Assembly (NCBI RefSeq): GCF_001761485.1
Contig: NC_090775.1
Span: 496,001 to 560,000, forward strand
Direction: 5' to 3'
Source of the DNA: Yarrowia lipolytica
Taxonomy: Eukaryota > Ascomycota > Dipodascomycetes > Dipodascales
DNA length: 64,000 nt
Notes under the pieces: model-generated
Database searches by the model: none
Seen by the model: only the letters and a program-made list of their open reading frames with translations
Told to the model about the DNA's origin: nothing
In this document: in pieces, positions 44,146-54,905 of the stretch
Layout: each line of letters begins with the position of its first letter
How positions within the stretch are numbered: the stretch's first letter is position 1
Position numbers and translations under genes: made by a program

Positions 44146-45543
44146 GAATGAGTTGGAGCTGCGCAGTCAGAATAACTAAGTAAAGTTGTCCAGTCGCCCC
44201 CATTCATTGTTTTTTAGATACCCTTTTCCACGGACTGTAATATAGATATTTATTGATGCCATGAGACGACAATGGTATCATTCAAGTTCATCTAACTCGG
44301 TTCGTGACTTGGATCAGCTAACGAGTGGTGATGGAAGATCAACTGACAAGTAGCGATGGAGTAGATTTGGGGTGTACCAGGTTGGTGAGTCCTGTGCTTT
44401 GTCGTCTGCTTGACAGGAGGATATCAGAAATCTTCTTGTTACAAGTCCAATAGAGACCTGAACTAATGGTAGAGATTTGACACAGTCACGTCTGGTTGAT
44501 TTGACAGCCTCGTGTCATTGGTTTCACGCAAACAGGTTCACTCAAAGATGCACCGGGTCCTGTTCCCCTCTTGATCTACATATGGTGTTTTACCATTGGT
44601 CAAAAGGAAGAAGAGCTCATACACGACTCTATTAGTAGTACATACTTGTCTGTTCTTTTCTACTCAAATCACCAGCTTCGTTCTGGCCGTCCGGACCTGC
44701 CCTTTCCATGTGTTCAGACGGAGATTTGGGGATTAAATACACACCTGGATGGTGTTAGGAAGGAACTCTTGATCTGGAGAATCCAATGGCGAGTACCTTT
44801 CCCGACTAATGTCCAAACTGAGAGTTCTGAAGGACTAAACAACACCCATACCCAAGCCTTTGTAGATCACAAGAAAGCAGTAGACATCTTAGCTCACTGA
44901 GGTCATTTTGGACTGTTTCTATTGTTGAAGGGGGAAGGGGCTACGATAGCGAAGCTGCCCTAATAAAGCTGGGAAGTCCTATCCTTCCTACAGTACTCGA
45001 ATTCCTGTGCTATTGTACAACACTCGAAGTTGTATGTTACAAATCGCCCCTAGAAACACCCACAGATTCTCCAAGACGCCAAAATCAAGAATGGAGCTAG
45101 TAACTCTCGCCACAGTTGTTCAATAACCTTCTCAAAATCTCCATTTCCGCCATCTCCACCGTCTCCACCATCTCCACTTTCTCCTTCAATCGGTTAAGCT
45201 CGGACTGCCTTATCAGACCGATAGGGTTTGAAAACCTGCATAGACGAGGTGGACAAACAGTCACTTAAATACAGCATTGCTGATCAGCTACAACGTTCAA
45301 CATTGGTCGGCGTTATTAGATCACTGTCAGCTCTAATTTGCGACTTTCAGAATCCCTCTACGATCTCTGTAGCCCAACATAGCCCCATTCTCCCACTGTC
45401 ACCCCGACTACTTTGTCAACTCTAAATACCCCCCCACCTCACAAACATCGCCTATTTTTAATCGTCTTTTTCGCCACAGATCCACTTAAACTCTTCTTCT
45501 TCACCGCCCAAAGACACTCGTTTCCAACACCGCGCACTCCGGA
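44146..45543. other. Intergenic between NTG1 and the P450, nothing recognised
   Basis: No supported gene. A 109-codon frame at 44571 starts with TTG and has no recognisable sequence. The right end carries the P450 promoter; I see no clear TATA box, though TATTTTTAATC near 45452 is AT-rich. Confidence 0.5.
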
Positions 45544-47136
45544 ATGTTACTACAACTGCTCTCTTCCATCTTGCTCGCGGTTTTGACGTTCATCATTCTC
45601 GATTGGCTGTTTGAAATCGACACAGAAACCCCACACATCGCCGGGCTGCCAGCAAAGAGAGGATATCCGATCGTGGGAGCAGTCTTCCAGCTCGGCAAGT
45701 CCCATCCGCTCACCTACCGAAAATGGAGCGAGGAACTGGGCCCGGTATACCAGGTGCGGCTCGGCAACAAGAGAGTTGTGGTGGCCAACAGTTACGCATC
45801 GGTCCGCGAACTGTGGATCACAAACATGCGTGCCAACATCTCGCGACCTGAATCTTACACGTTCCACAAACTGCTCAGTAGCAAGGATGGCCCCACTATC
45901 GGCACAACCCCCTGGGGCGTTTCTGCTCGTCGCAAGAGACGCGCAGCCTCCACCGCCCTCAACAAACCAAGTGTCGCGGCATACACCCCAATCATCAATC
46001 TAGAGTCGTACAAGTGCATCCGACGGTTCCTGCGGGACTGTGGAGGCATTGAAGGGGAAGTCGACGTGTCTGTTGGGTTGGCCACCTACTCCCTCAACAC
46101 TTCTCTGACCTTGAACTACGGCATCATGACAGCTGATTTCGATTCGACATATTTGGCCGAGGTAATGGACATTGAAGAGCGCATCCTCCGACTCAGATCC
46201 ACCATGCACAACACCCAGGACTACATCCGGTACCTGCGAGTTTTCTCCCGAGGCTCCACTGTGGAAGCAGCAGAGTGCAGAGAACGACGGGCCCAATACA
46301 TGACCAAGTTTCTCAAAAAGCTCAAACAAGAAATCGACGACGGAACAGACATGCCGTGCATTGCCGGCAATATTCTCAAGGATAAGGAGTCAAAGATCAC
46401 CGACGCCGATCTCCGGTCAATTTGTCTAACCATGGTTTCTGCTGGCTTTGATACTGTTCCGGCTAATCTCATTTCCTGTTTCGGCCACCTGTCCCATTCC
46501 TACGGACAAACCATCCAGAAGCGAGCTCTTGAGGCCATTGACCGCGCCTATCCCGATGGAGACGCTTGGGAAATGTGTCTAATGGACGACTCAAAAGTGC
46601 ATTACATTGTGGCTCTCTGTGAGGAGACGGTTAGATATGGAAGTGTGGTCCCCATGGCTCTGCCTCGACGCACCATCAATGACATCCATTACCAGGGCGC
46701 TGTTATTCCTGCCGGTACAATTCTCTTCATGAACGCGTTTGCAGCTAACTTTGACGCTACTCGGTTCCATGATCCGTTCAAGTTTGACCCAGAAAGATAC
46801 CTTGATCTTGATGGACGGTTGAAGACGGAGCTGGGACCTGCCCATTTCGGTTTCGGAGCTGGCTCTCGAATGTGCTGTGGCATCCACCTGGCGCGAAAGG
46901 AGCTGTATGTCGCGCTGGTTCGCTTCATTCTCGCTTTCCGCATTTTGCCGCCAGTTGATCCCAAGGATATGATGGTCAATGATCCGGTGGAGATTTTTGC
47001 TCAACCCGAGAACATGACTACGAAACCCCCACCCTTCAAAGTGAGACTGCAGGTGAGAGATGCAGAGAAGCTGGATCGGTGGTTAAAAGAGACCAAGGAG
47101 GGGTTGGGGGAGACCTGGAGTGTTGGGCACGATTAA
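45544..47136 (+). CDS. CYP504: Cytochrome P450 of the CYP504 (phenylacetate hydroxylase) type
   Basis: This is a 530-residue microsomal P450. Residues 1-21 form a hydrophobic membrane anchor, followed by a Pro-containing hinge (PHIAGLPAKRGYPIVG). The P450 hallmarks are the I-helix region with SAGFDTVPANLIS, the ExxR motif in CEETVRYGS, a meander with FDPERY, and the haem loop FGAGSRMCCG with ligand Cys 444. Segments such as SSKDGPTIGTTPWG, RRKRRAASTALNKP, NLESYK and GFDTVPANLISC resemble Aspergillus PhacA/CYP504. PhacA hydroxylates phenylacetate at C2 and feeds it into homogentisate breakdown. The I-helix threonine is present. The substrate is inferred from family resemblance; 3-hydroxyphenylacetate hydroxylase (PhacB-like) is the main alternative. 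No NADPH reductase or homogentisate gene lies nearby. Confidence 0.9.
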   Translation: MLLQLLSSILLAVLTFIILDWLFEIDTETPHIAGLPAKRGYPIVGAVFQLGKSHPLTYRKWSEELGPVYQVRLGNKRVVVANSYASVRELWITNMRANISRPESYTFHKLLSSKDGPTIGTTPWGVSARRKRRAASTALNKPSVAAYTPIINLESYKCIRRFLRDCGGIEGEVDVSVGLATYSLNTSLTLNYGIMTADFDSTYLAEVMDIEERILRLRSTMHNTQDYIRYLRVFSRGSTVEAAECRERRAQYMTKFLKKLKQEIDDGTDMPCIAGNILKDKESKITDADLRSICLTMVSAGFDTVPANLISCFGHLSHSYGQTIQKRALEAIDRAYPDGDAWEMCLMDDSKVHYIVALCEETVRYGSVVPMALPRRTINDIHYQGAVIPAGTILFMNAFAANFDATRFHDPFKFDPERYLDLDGRLKTELGPAHFGFGAGSRMCCGIHLARKELYVALVRFILAFRILPPVDPKDMMVNDPVEIFAQPENMTTKPPPFKVRLQVRDAEKLDRWLKETKEGLGETWSVGHD

Positions 47137-47468
47137 ATTGAATGAATCCATGGGAAAATCCAACTCATGAGTAAAGTCGGTGTCATTTTTCATGGGGTTA
47201 TTTTATTGATTTATCAGTTACGGACTCACTCCAGTCTTTATAACCTGCCCTGGTGCAGTATCAGGAATGTTACTTGTGGGTTTTATCACCCCGATAGAAA
47301 CAGACGCCTAATGAATAATGTATATAGATCGATAGATGACGAGGTGTCATCCCTTGTCTTTGTGATTTTAACGTGCACTTGTACTCTTGTATTGAATTAT
47401 GGAGCTGTCTCTTAACATTCTAGCAACAAATAATTCTCTTCAATGGTTAGCTTTTCCGTCGAAACCAA
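47137..47468. other. Short convergent intergenic spacer
   Basis: 332 bases separate the stop codons of the P450 and the minus-strand 468-residue gene. It holds T-rich and TTGTATTG-type sequence suitable for 3' ends on both strands, and no gene. Confidence 0.6.
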
Positions 47469-48875
47469 CTACTCCAACTTGATCAGGGCCTCCTGTTTCA
47501 CCTCAAGATCAAACACCTCCAGTTTAATAGCCACTCCTTTCTCCCTAGCTTTGTTTTTCTTTTTCTTTTCCTGCTTCAACATTGGCTGCCTAGCTTTCAG
47601 GTTTGCTGCTCTGCTCTGATTTGGTTTGACACACTGGCTCTGCTTAGCTTTCTTGTTAAGCTGTCTCTTGTATCTCTTGCCCCAGTTTCGAACAGTTCTG
47701 ATAGAGTCCAGACCCTTCTCAGCTCTATCCAGCGCCCTTTGGGCCTCTGTCACTCGACTTTTGAATGACTCGATTCGGAGTTCTCTCATGGATTTTCCGA
47801 TTCTGGCTCGCAGAGGGACTGGAGCTCGGTTCACTGCAGTATTTGAATGAGCAGCGTCGGAAACAGTCAGGTTTTTGGCAGGCATCATGGCAGCGGGAAA
47901 CCTGGGCGGCTCAGATGATTTTTCATCTGCTAGTTTGAGTCTCTTTCTTTCACGCTCCTCTTCCTTGTTCAGCTCCTGGCAGAGATGACGTTGTCGCTTT
48001 CTAACCCAGGAGGTCACCCACACTTCTTTCCCCTGTTGTCGTTCCTCTTTCGCTCTCTTTTGGGCACGTGACTCGCAAAAGTTGGTGTCGACAATCTTCA
48101 CCTCGGTCCACTTGGTGTGGGTAGCACGCTGGATCCTGGGTGGTATCACGATGGACTGAACTGGAGCATAAGTTTTTTCCTCGTACTGTAGCGCTGACTC
48201 AAAGAGATTATGGGGTAGTCGTGGAGAAGTGGAGGTCTGCTCAGAGTCATACCCATCTGATATATCATTGTCTGAATAAGAACCTAAGTCCGTAGTAACT
48301 GAAGAGTCACTCTCAGATAGGTCTCCCGGCTCAAGAGTTGCCTCTTCAGGCAAATCAGCGACAAGCTGCTTGAGTCGCTTCAACTTGTCAGTCAGATTGA
48401 GACACTCCCCATATTGTACCACACGTGTGTTGTTAGGAGTAAGCACTAGAACATGGGGAGTTCCACAACCATTAGAACTATCAAACGCCACCTCCAAGAT
48501 AGCTCCAATCATTTCCTGTCTGTGAATGGACTCGAGTCTTCCCTGTTCAACCCCATAGACTGAAGTGCCGAGATTGTCAGTCATAATGAGACCCATAGTA
48601 CCTCCAAAAGGTGATTCGGCGGTACAGAATGAAGACTGGGGGATGCTCTCGGTAGCGAGGAGTCTTCCAGAGTTCCCAGTCTTTGCAGAACCGGTTTCAA
48701 AGAAATCCTTGTGTCCTATCTGAGGTGCAGCATGGTGGATGTCAGATGCCAGGTCAGCAACACGTAGAAAGCCTCCCTGAGATCGCAGCACTCTCTGCAG
48801 CCACTCAATCTGCCGCTTTAACGGGGCTGACGTGTTTTCAACGTCACACACGGTGAATCGGCGTTTTTGTATCAT
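47469..48875 (-). CDS. Unrecognised basic protein with C-terminal SUMO-consensus motifs
   Basis: This is a 468-residue single-exon frame with an ATG start (MIQKRRFTVCDVENTS). I do not recognise a family. The N-terminal 170 residues look folded and neutral (EWLQRVLRSQGGFLRVADLA, TMGLIMTDNLGTSVYGVEQG). Residues 175-230 are acidic and Ser-rich (DLSESDSSVTTDLGSYSDND). From about 270 onward the protein is strongly basic and probably helical, with runs such as EEERERKRLK and RNWGKRYKRQLNKKAK, which suggests nucleic-acid binding or nuclear/nucleolar location. The last 36 residues contain four hydrophobic-Lys-x-Glu sites (Lys 434, 451, 460, 466). It is convergent with the P450. Function unknown; the length and varied composition support a real gene. 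Confidence 0.75.
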   Translation of the reverse strand: MIQKRRFTVCDVENTSAPLKRQIEWLQRVLRSQGGFLRVADLASDIHHAAPQIGHKDFFETGSAKTGNSGRLLATESIPQSSFCTAESPFGGTMGLIMTDNLGTSVYGVEQGRLESIHRQEMIGAILEVAFDSSNGCGTPHVLVLTPNNTRVVQYGECLNLTDKLKRLKQLVADLPEEATLEPGDLSESDSSVTTDLGSYSDNDISDGYDSEQTSTSPRLPHNLFESALQYEEKTYAPVQSIVIPPRIQRATHTKWTEVKIVDTNFCESRAQKRAKEERQQGKEVWVTSWVRKRQRHLCQELNKEEERERKRLKLADEKSSEPPRFPAAMMPAKNLTVSDAAHSNTAVNRAPVPLRARIGKSMRELRIESFKSRVTEAQRALDRAEKGLDSIRTVRNWGKRYKRQLNKKAKQSQCVKPNQSRAANLKARQPMLKQEKKKKNKAREKGVAIKLEVFDLEVKQEALIKLE

Positions 48876-49983
48876 GTCGTGAATACTTGGGTTGTAATTG
48901 GTGGTAGGAGTGAGTCTAAGTAGATTTTCAACTGGACCAAGTACTTATAGTTACCATGGAGTTGAAAAAAAAACCCACATGTATCTAAATAGATGAGTCA
49001 CGTGACAACTATATGAGATTAATGGAGTTGGCCATACTTTTAACGGAGCTGGATAAACTGTCAAACTACCCTCGTTTTATATTTTCAACAGCTTCAAAGA
49101 ATCTAGCAAATGTCAAGTAAATATCACTTTTCAGTTGACATTAACGGTCTCTTAGTTGGGAGTTTACTGAAAGTTTAGATGGTACTGTACTGTACTATAG
49201 TGAAAAAAAGAAAAAAATGTCAAACAAAAAAGTGAAAGAATATCAGCCGAAAAAATGTCAGACAAAAAATGTCAGACAAAAAATGTCAGACAAAAAATAT
49301 CCGACAAAAAAGAATTCAGAAATGCGATTATGGTATCAAACTCGGTGAAAAACATATTGAAGGGCCTTTTACACTCTTTGATCCCGCCCTACTGTCGTCA
49401 GTGAGTTCTCATGATATGTTGAGGTAGCCTACGATACTGTAGCTAAGACTAGAGGCTAACAGTAGGTACAGTGCACATACTATACTACAGCTTTATGAGT
49501 GTATCAATGGGGCTAATCATCGCACCGATTATTAGCTGAAACTATTAAAGGGCCTCTTCGCACTCTTTGTACCACTATTCCCAGATTTTATCTTTCTATC
49601 TCTTCAATTGCGTGTTTTAAAGCAATTTGTATTTACTTATAGATTGTCAAATAACTCGAGACATTTACACTTGGAAGCAGAACGACAATGTTGGAATTAC
49701 TTGGACAAATTACGGATTTTCCAAACATAAACCAAATTATTCTATACTCACCGGAATAAGAACCTATTTGCTCTTTTAATACTGCACTTTCCCACTAATT
49801 TCAAGCCCGCCGGTTTGTGTGGTTTTTATTTTTTTTTATTATTATTTTTATTATATATATAATATATATTTTCCCTCTGCCCTTTCCCCGCATCTCCTTT
49901 TAACTTCAACCTCCATTCGAGTGCAGTAACATCACCACTTACCCAACACTCACGTCTCTATCTGCCTCATACCGCCGATTGAC
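48876..49983. other. Divergent intergenic region with short repeats
   Basis: It separates the starts of the 468-residue gene and the PMU1-like gene. It has a 15-bp repeat at 49253-49312 and a pair of direct repeats (GGGCCTTTTACACTCTTTG at about 49362 and a close variant at about 49550). An AT-dinucleotide stretch lies near 49850-49870, about 115 bases before the PMU1-like ATG. No gene is seen. Confidence 0.55.
49253..49312. repeat. 15-bp tandem repeat, four copies
   Basis: The unit AAATGTCAGACAAAA is repeated about four times, the last copy diverged (ATATCCGACAAAA). Confidence 0.9.
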
Positions 49984-50922
49984 ATGGCGCCGCACTCTTA
50001 CTCCGCTCTTCCCGGGTACTTTTGCCAGTCGGAAATATACAGCAGCCCTGATTTTTTCGATTGGAAGGACCCCAGGGCCCACTTTGGCCTCAAGCGATCG
50101 TGGTCCAGACTCCGAGAGGAGGTGCAGGAGCTCCAAAAGACGCACGGAGCAGAAAACGTCAAGGTTTTATTCCTCGCCCGCCACGGACAAGGCGTGCACA
50201 ATCTCGTCATGGCTCAGTACGGCCGGGAATGGTGGGAAAAAGAGGGCATGAATGCCCAGTATTCAAACGGGGAATACACCTGGGGCCCAGACCCAGAACT
50301 GACCGAATTGGGTATTGAACAGGCCCGCGACGCCCATAAGGCGTGGAAGCAACAGCTGGAGAGCTTCGACCCGGTTCCGATGCCCCAGGCGTTCTACGTG
50401 TCACCCTTTTCTCGTGCCTGCGATACCCTCGCCATAACATGGGGCTTTGAAACAAAACATATCCAGCCCCGGGATGAGGAGAGATTGCACGTGATCTACA
50501 GAGTGGCGCAGGGCGTGGAATCACGTGTGCCGACGTCTGTTGATACCGGAGCTGGGTCTTCCGATGTCGTGATTCATCCGCTCCTGCGAGAAACAATTGG
50601 ATTCAACACGTGCGACAAACTGCGACCTATAGAGTACACCTTGGATCGGTACCCGAACTACGCCCTCACTAAACACCACCCGGCTCCACCGTCTGGTGAA
50701 GACAGTGTTTGGACTGAGGAGCATCGAGAAACGAATGAGGAGATGCAGGAGCGGCTGACGGGGTTTTTGGAGAACCTGTTTGATACTGATCCCGCGACCT
50801 ACGTGTCGATTACTTGTCATGCTGGGGTCATTAGGAACATGTTGGCGGTGTTGGGTCATCGAAAGTGGTTCTTGCAGACTGGCGGGATGGTTCCAGTGGT
50901 GGTACTTCGGGAGGAGATGTGA
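49984..50922 (+). CDS. PMU1: Histidine-phosphatase / phosphoglycerate-mutase-like protein
   Basis: This 312-residue single-exon member of the histidine phosphatase superfamily resembles baker's yeast Pmu1 and its relatives. The phosphate pocket is complete. ARHGQGVHN holds Arg 66 and the nucleophile His 67, the SPFSRACDT block holds the second Arg, and SITCHAGVIRN holds the second His (279). The WWEKEGMNAQYSNGEYTWGPDPELTELGIEQA segment is typical of the Pmu1-like group. There is no signal peptide, so it is probably cytosolic. True mutase activity is unlikely for this subgroup, and the natural substrate is not evident. The first ATG is used. The upstream sequence near 49850 is AT-rich and may be the promoter. 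Confidence 0.88.
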   Translation: MAPHSYSALPGYFCQSEIYSSPDFFDWKDPRAHFGLKRSWSRLREEVQELQKTHGAENVKVLFLARHGQGVHNLVMAQYGREWWEKEGMNAQYSNGEYTWGPDPELTELGIEQARDAHKAWKQQLESFDPVPMPQAFYVSPFSRACDTLAITWGFETKHIQPRDEERLHVIYRVAQGVESRVPTSVDTGAGSSDVVIHPLLRETIGFNTCDKLRPIEYTLDRYPNYALTKHHPAPPSGEDSVWTEEHRETNEEMQERLTGFLENLFDTDPATYVSITCHAGVIRNMLAVLGHRKWFLQTGGMVPVVVLREEM

Positions 50923-53174
50923 AGACGTGGTCAGAAACTTCGGACTTTATCTTCACTTGTCCCTGGCACTATAAACTGGCACTATTTTCTCACATTTCCG
51001 ACCACCCGCTGGCTTTATTCTCTGGCACTATTTCTCTAACACTACATGGTCATATTACCCAAAATAGTCACTCGACTAACACTTCAGTTCCAACCAACTC
51101 ATGGTTTTAGTCTGAATCAATTGCTAAATTACTCTCTTTGCCGATCTGACCCAGTTCCACCGTTGTGTGATATGAGGATTTCGAGTGCCGCACTTGGAAC
51201 TTGGGGCGGAGTATAAGACTCATTATGTCATATTACCTTTGGAGAGGGATGAACCTGGTGGGTTTTTTGTGCACTAGAAACGTACATCAACTTTCTCTGG
51301 TCTCTGTAGCCGTCTGTAGATTAGTTCTGGGTGTGAGTCTACTGTGTGTACAAGAACCGAACTATACCAGACCGGACATTGTGACAGGGACAATTAAGAG
51401 AAGTATGATGGTCGGATGGTCTCTACAGGTACAAAATTGCCACTTTTAATTTGTTGATCTCTAACGTGACTTTCAATTCGATTGCGGTTTTCCCATTTCC
51501 CGAAATCCACAATTCCAAATCTGGGCTGGTACGATACTATACAGGCTACTTGTATTGATTGGGGAAAAGGATGAACGACGGACTCGGGTGTTTCTTTCTC
51601 CGTTTTCCGATTCCATCAAGGAAATGAGACTGGTTGGCGTGACCACGTGACCAGCTTGAATGTCTAGGCTATCTTCAAGGGCAGCTGTACTACAAGTACA
51701 GTATGTACTGTACCTACAATACAAGAACCACATGGGGTTAAAGGACACCAGATCTTAGGCTGTAATTACCGATACGTGATACAGAAAAGAATCTGGGGAC
51801 ATTCAATTGGAATAGTCCGATTTCAAGAAATTCAATTGTTCAGTCGATTGGTTTAGCGCATTGACCCCACTACGAGTCACAATGTGTCTCGTATTCACGA
51901 TCGGCCTGAAAATTGAGACCCAGATGCATGTTTTGTGCGAATGTACAACCACCTCTGATGACGTGGATTGAGTGCTCTTCACCAGTCTCCAACACAGCCT
52001 CCCGCGAGTCGACTCCATTCGTCTAGTCTACAGAACACCAGGTTCATTCTGTCTATGTTGTGCAGTCCTGCTCCCCAACCAACTGCAGACTGGGTTATTT
52101 CTTTCGAGACTCTGCAGGTGCTCGAGAGATATCTGTATGGCGAGGTGCTCAACATGATCTATGACGACGCCGGCCTGTTTCTGAGCTTTGAAAACAACTA
52201 CAACTGACCTGGCCTGTATCAATTGGCTGTAGATGGATACAAGCGCGGAATGACGGACATTGATCTGGCAGAAACTCTGGAAATGGGCACGAAATGTTCA
52301 GAAGGCTCACCTCAACCACTGCAAAACGCTGACACCAGAGGGATTGGAGTTTCACACAGCAGTGAGAGAGAAGAAAGGAGTGCAGCCCAGATGGAGGCGT
52401 TTATGGAGGACTCATTCAACGTGGGGTGTAATTTCGGTCCGAGGCTTGCTTTGTGATGGAGTACTAAGAAGGATAGAGTCTCATGTCGTTCCTGCCTCAT
52501 ACAGACTCTACTTGACTCCACTTGGGTAATTTTTTTATAGTTAGGTGACAAAAGACGTATGAACTAAACAGAGAGTAAATAGTTGAGAAATTAGTTAATA
52601 ATTCTTACAACAACGGATAATTCCGCGGGAACAAAATGAGACATCAGACATTAAAAACAATAGAATAATGCATACTAAAAGTAATTATAATAGTTTGTAG
52701 TGCTTATACTTGTAGCCCTTCATCAATCCACGCGCTCGATGGACTTCTAATGATATCTCCACAAGAACTCCTTCGAGTCTACAAATGAGAAGGACATGAA
52801 TTGATGAAAAGAGACCAAATCGAGTCGAGATTAATACCATTCAATAGCCAGAGATTAGATAATCACAACGGTGTGCTTTATTTCCCGAGCCGATGACTAC
52901 ACATTGAGTGTCGGAAGAACCAGTCCATGTGAACTGACGAATTGGAGTTCATTCATTTCCTTTCGAATATCTCACGACTCACGTGAACACCAGAGTGTCT
53001 CGATCATATAAATAAATTACTTATAAATAATGCGGTTCTACCTACTTGCTTGTAGGTAGCAACTTCCTCCAGTTCCTCATTCACATTCGAGTTCTCAAAG
53101 ACCGTCGAATCATTAAGAGCTCCCTCCACAGACCACCCCGACCGGGCCCCTCGTCGAATTGGGACTCCTCCTCA
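50923..53174. other. Intergenic with a decayed LINE-like fragment
   Basis: This lies between the convergent 3' ends of the PMU1-like gene and the MFS gene at 53175. A fragment with LINE-type sequence lies at 51816-52460. The remainder (50923-51815 and 52461-53174) contains only short unconvincing frames. Confidence 0.5.
51816..52460 (+). mobile_element. Possible decayed LINE 3' fragment
   Basis: The frame from 51816 reads a Trp-rich start, then IETQMHVLCEC, followed by an acidic TSDD. This matches the zinc-knuckle tail of LINE reverse transcriptases, where a Glu-Thr-x-x-His-x-x-x-x-Cys pattern is usual. The first Cys pair of that knuckle is incomplete (CLVF). A stop at 51970 ends the frame. 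Protein-like sequence continues in other frames downstream (for example the stretch ending FLSFENNYN at 52204, and WARNVQKAHLNHC after 52280), as expected for a decayed coding region. An L1-type element (Ylli) is known from Yarrowia. The assignment rests on a short motif and remains tentative. Confidence 0.3.
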
Positions 53175-54905
53175 TCACGCCTTCTTTGCATTTCTCTTGG
53201 CCACCCACCGAGGTCCCCATCTATGCACAGCCATAGTGCAACCATTACTAAGCAGGCAGATGCCGCCAATGAGTGTGAAACAGCCTCCCTGTCCCAGGCT
53301 CTGAATCATCCGGTCCACCGCTGCAATCATTCCAGCGGCAATAATGCACCGCACAAAGTTGACACAACTCATAGCAGAAGCGGCCTTTTCAGGATAAATG
53401 TCGACCAAAAGAGTGGAGGCAAAGTTGAGATAGGAAATGGCGCCAAAAGAGACAAAAAAGGTGAAGACCAAGGGACACACGTATTGCACCTCGTACTCAA
53501 TGGTCCATCCGTAGACAATGATTCCTACTGCCAGAATGGCCGACATGGGCAGGCAGAGAGTGAGTCTGGCTCCATGAATGTCGAATTTCGATTCGTCGAG
53601 TTCAAAGGTCGAGTCGTCGACCTCAGATTCGTCTTGCAATCCTCTCTTGACAACCTCCTCCTGTCTCCATTTGCCCAGACACTCCTGTCTATACTTTTCC
53701 AACTTTTTGCGATAGTAAAAGTTCATCATGATTCCGGATACAAAGGAGCCCACAATGGAGCCCATTCCGTTAGAAATGAAGCCCAGACCGATTTGCAGCG
53801 AATTGAAATGGTACACGTCGGCCAGAGACGAAGCCAGAGCTGTAGTCAACATGAACCAGGCAGCATAATGAAGAGACGCCGCAAACAGAATGAGTAAAAC
53901 GTCTGGTTCTTTCAAAATGAGCAGAAAGGAGAGATACTGAGGCTTAGTCCGTGGCTGTAGTGTATCCATGTCTCCTCCTCCGTCTTTATGGATTCTTTTC
54001 CTCAATCGAGGAGACACTCTCATCCAGGGAGATCGATGGATCCAGTACTCGGGATAGATTGTGCCATTTCCCACAAACGATCGTCTCGTCTCAGACAGAA
54101 GCAAATAGACAGCCAGCAGAGTGCAGCTGCTGGCAATCACCAGAAACCAGAAAATGCTTCTCCATCCTAGCCCCTCGGTCAACCCTCCTCCAATCAGAGG
54201 TCCGAATCCGCCTCCTAGCAGCGCCCAGCCCTGAAAGATGCCCATAATCTTTCCGCGGTTGGTTCGGGTGGTGATATCACCAACTACCCCGGCTCCTAGA
54301 CTCACAGTTGCAGCTATACCTGCGGCCTGAAGACATCGCAGAAACATCATGACTCCATAGGAGTTGACTAGAGCCAGGCCGACGCAGGCTCCAATGTAGA
54401 CAATCAAGCAGCCAAAATAAACAGGCCGCCGTCCATATCCATCGGCAAGAGCTCCCCAAACCACAGGCCCTAGACCCTGAAACAAGTTGTATACAACCAC
54501 CGTCAAGTTGATGAGCTCAGTACTGACATGCATCTTCTTTTCGAGAATGGGCATGGCAGGAAGATAGATTGGGCTTGAAAGCGACGAAAAGAAGGCCGCT
54601 GCACACGCCACGGAAATCAAAATGAATGTATCACTGCCGTCAAAGATGGTGTATGGCGGAGCCACTGTACTGTGATTACTTATGCTGTCCGGGTCGGGCG
54701 ATTGGGATTTGGACGCGAGTTTGTGATGGCTGTAGTCCTCCTGAGGGTCGTGGTCACATGATTTGTCATATGACTTTCCATATGACTTTTCGGGTATCTC
54801 CTCCTCCTGCTTGTGGTTCTCCTCATCCACCATCTCCACCAGCGGGTCTTTGTCGAGCTGAAGACCGTCCTCCAGACCCTTTTCGAGATCCGAAAGATGA
54901 TTCAT
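53175..54905 (-). CDS. MFS drug:H+ antiporter-type transporter (DHA1, Qdr/Dtr-like)
   Basis: This is a 576-residue plasma-membrane-type transporter with 12 predicted spans. I start at the ATG at 54905 (MNHLSDLEKGLEDG); the frame extends upstream only through a TTG. A hydrophilic N-tail of about 90 residues precedes span 1 (FILISVACAAAFFSSLSSP). The MFS loop 2-3 motif is clear (GALADGYGRRPVYFG), and the span 5 motif follows (GWALLGGGFGPLIGG). The central cytosolic loop is long, and another charged loop of about 60 residues lies between spans 8 and 9 (KKLEKYRQECLGKW onward), as in yeast Qdr proteins. Those export drugs, polyamines, amino acids or the spore-wall dityrosine precursor. The substrate cannot be deduced. 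The PMU1-like gene on its left is convergent. Confidence 0.9.
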   Translation of the reverse strand: MNHLSDLEKGLEDGLQLDKDPLVEMVDEENHKQEEEIPEKSYGKSYDKSCDHDPQEDYSHHKLASKSQSPDPDSISNHSTVAPPYTIFDGSDTFILISVACAAAFFSSLSSPIYLPAMPILEKKMHVSTELINLTVVVYNLFQGLGPVVWGALADGYGRRPVYFGCLIVYIGACVGLALVNSYGVMMFLRCLQAAGIAATVSLGAGVVGDITTRTNRGKIMGIFQGWALLGGGFGPLIGGGLTEGLGWRSIFWFLVIASSCTLLAVYLLLSETRRSFVGNGTIYPEYWIHRSPWMRVSPRLRKRIHKDGGGDMDTLQPRTKPQYLSFLLILKEPDVLLILFAASLHYAAWFMLTTALASSLADVYHFNSLQIGLGFISNGMGSIVGSFVSGIMMNFYYRKKLEKYRQECLGKWRQEEVVKRGLQDESEVDDSTFELDESKFDIHGARLTLCLPMSAILAVGIIVYGWTIEYEVQYVCPLVFTFFVSFGAISYLNFASTLLVDIYPEKAASAMSCVNFVRCIIAAGMIAAVDRMIQSLGQGGCFTLIGGICLLSNGCTMAVHRWGPRWVAKRNAKKA

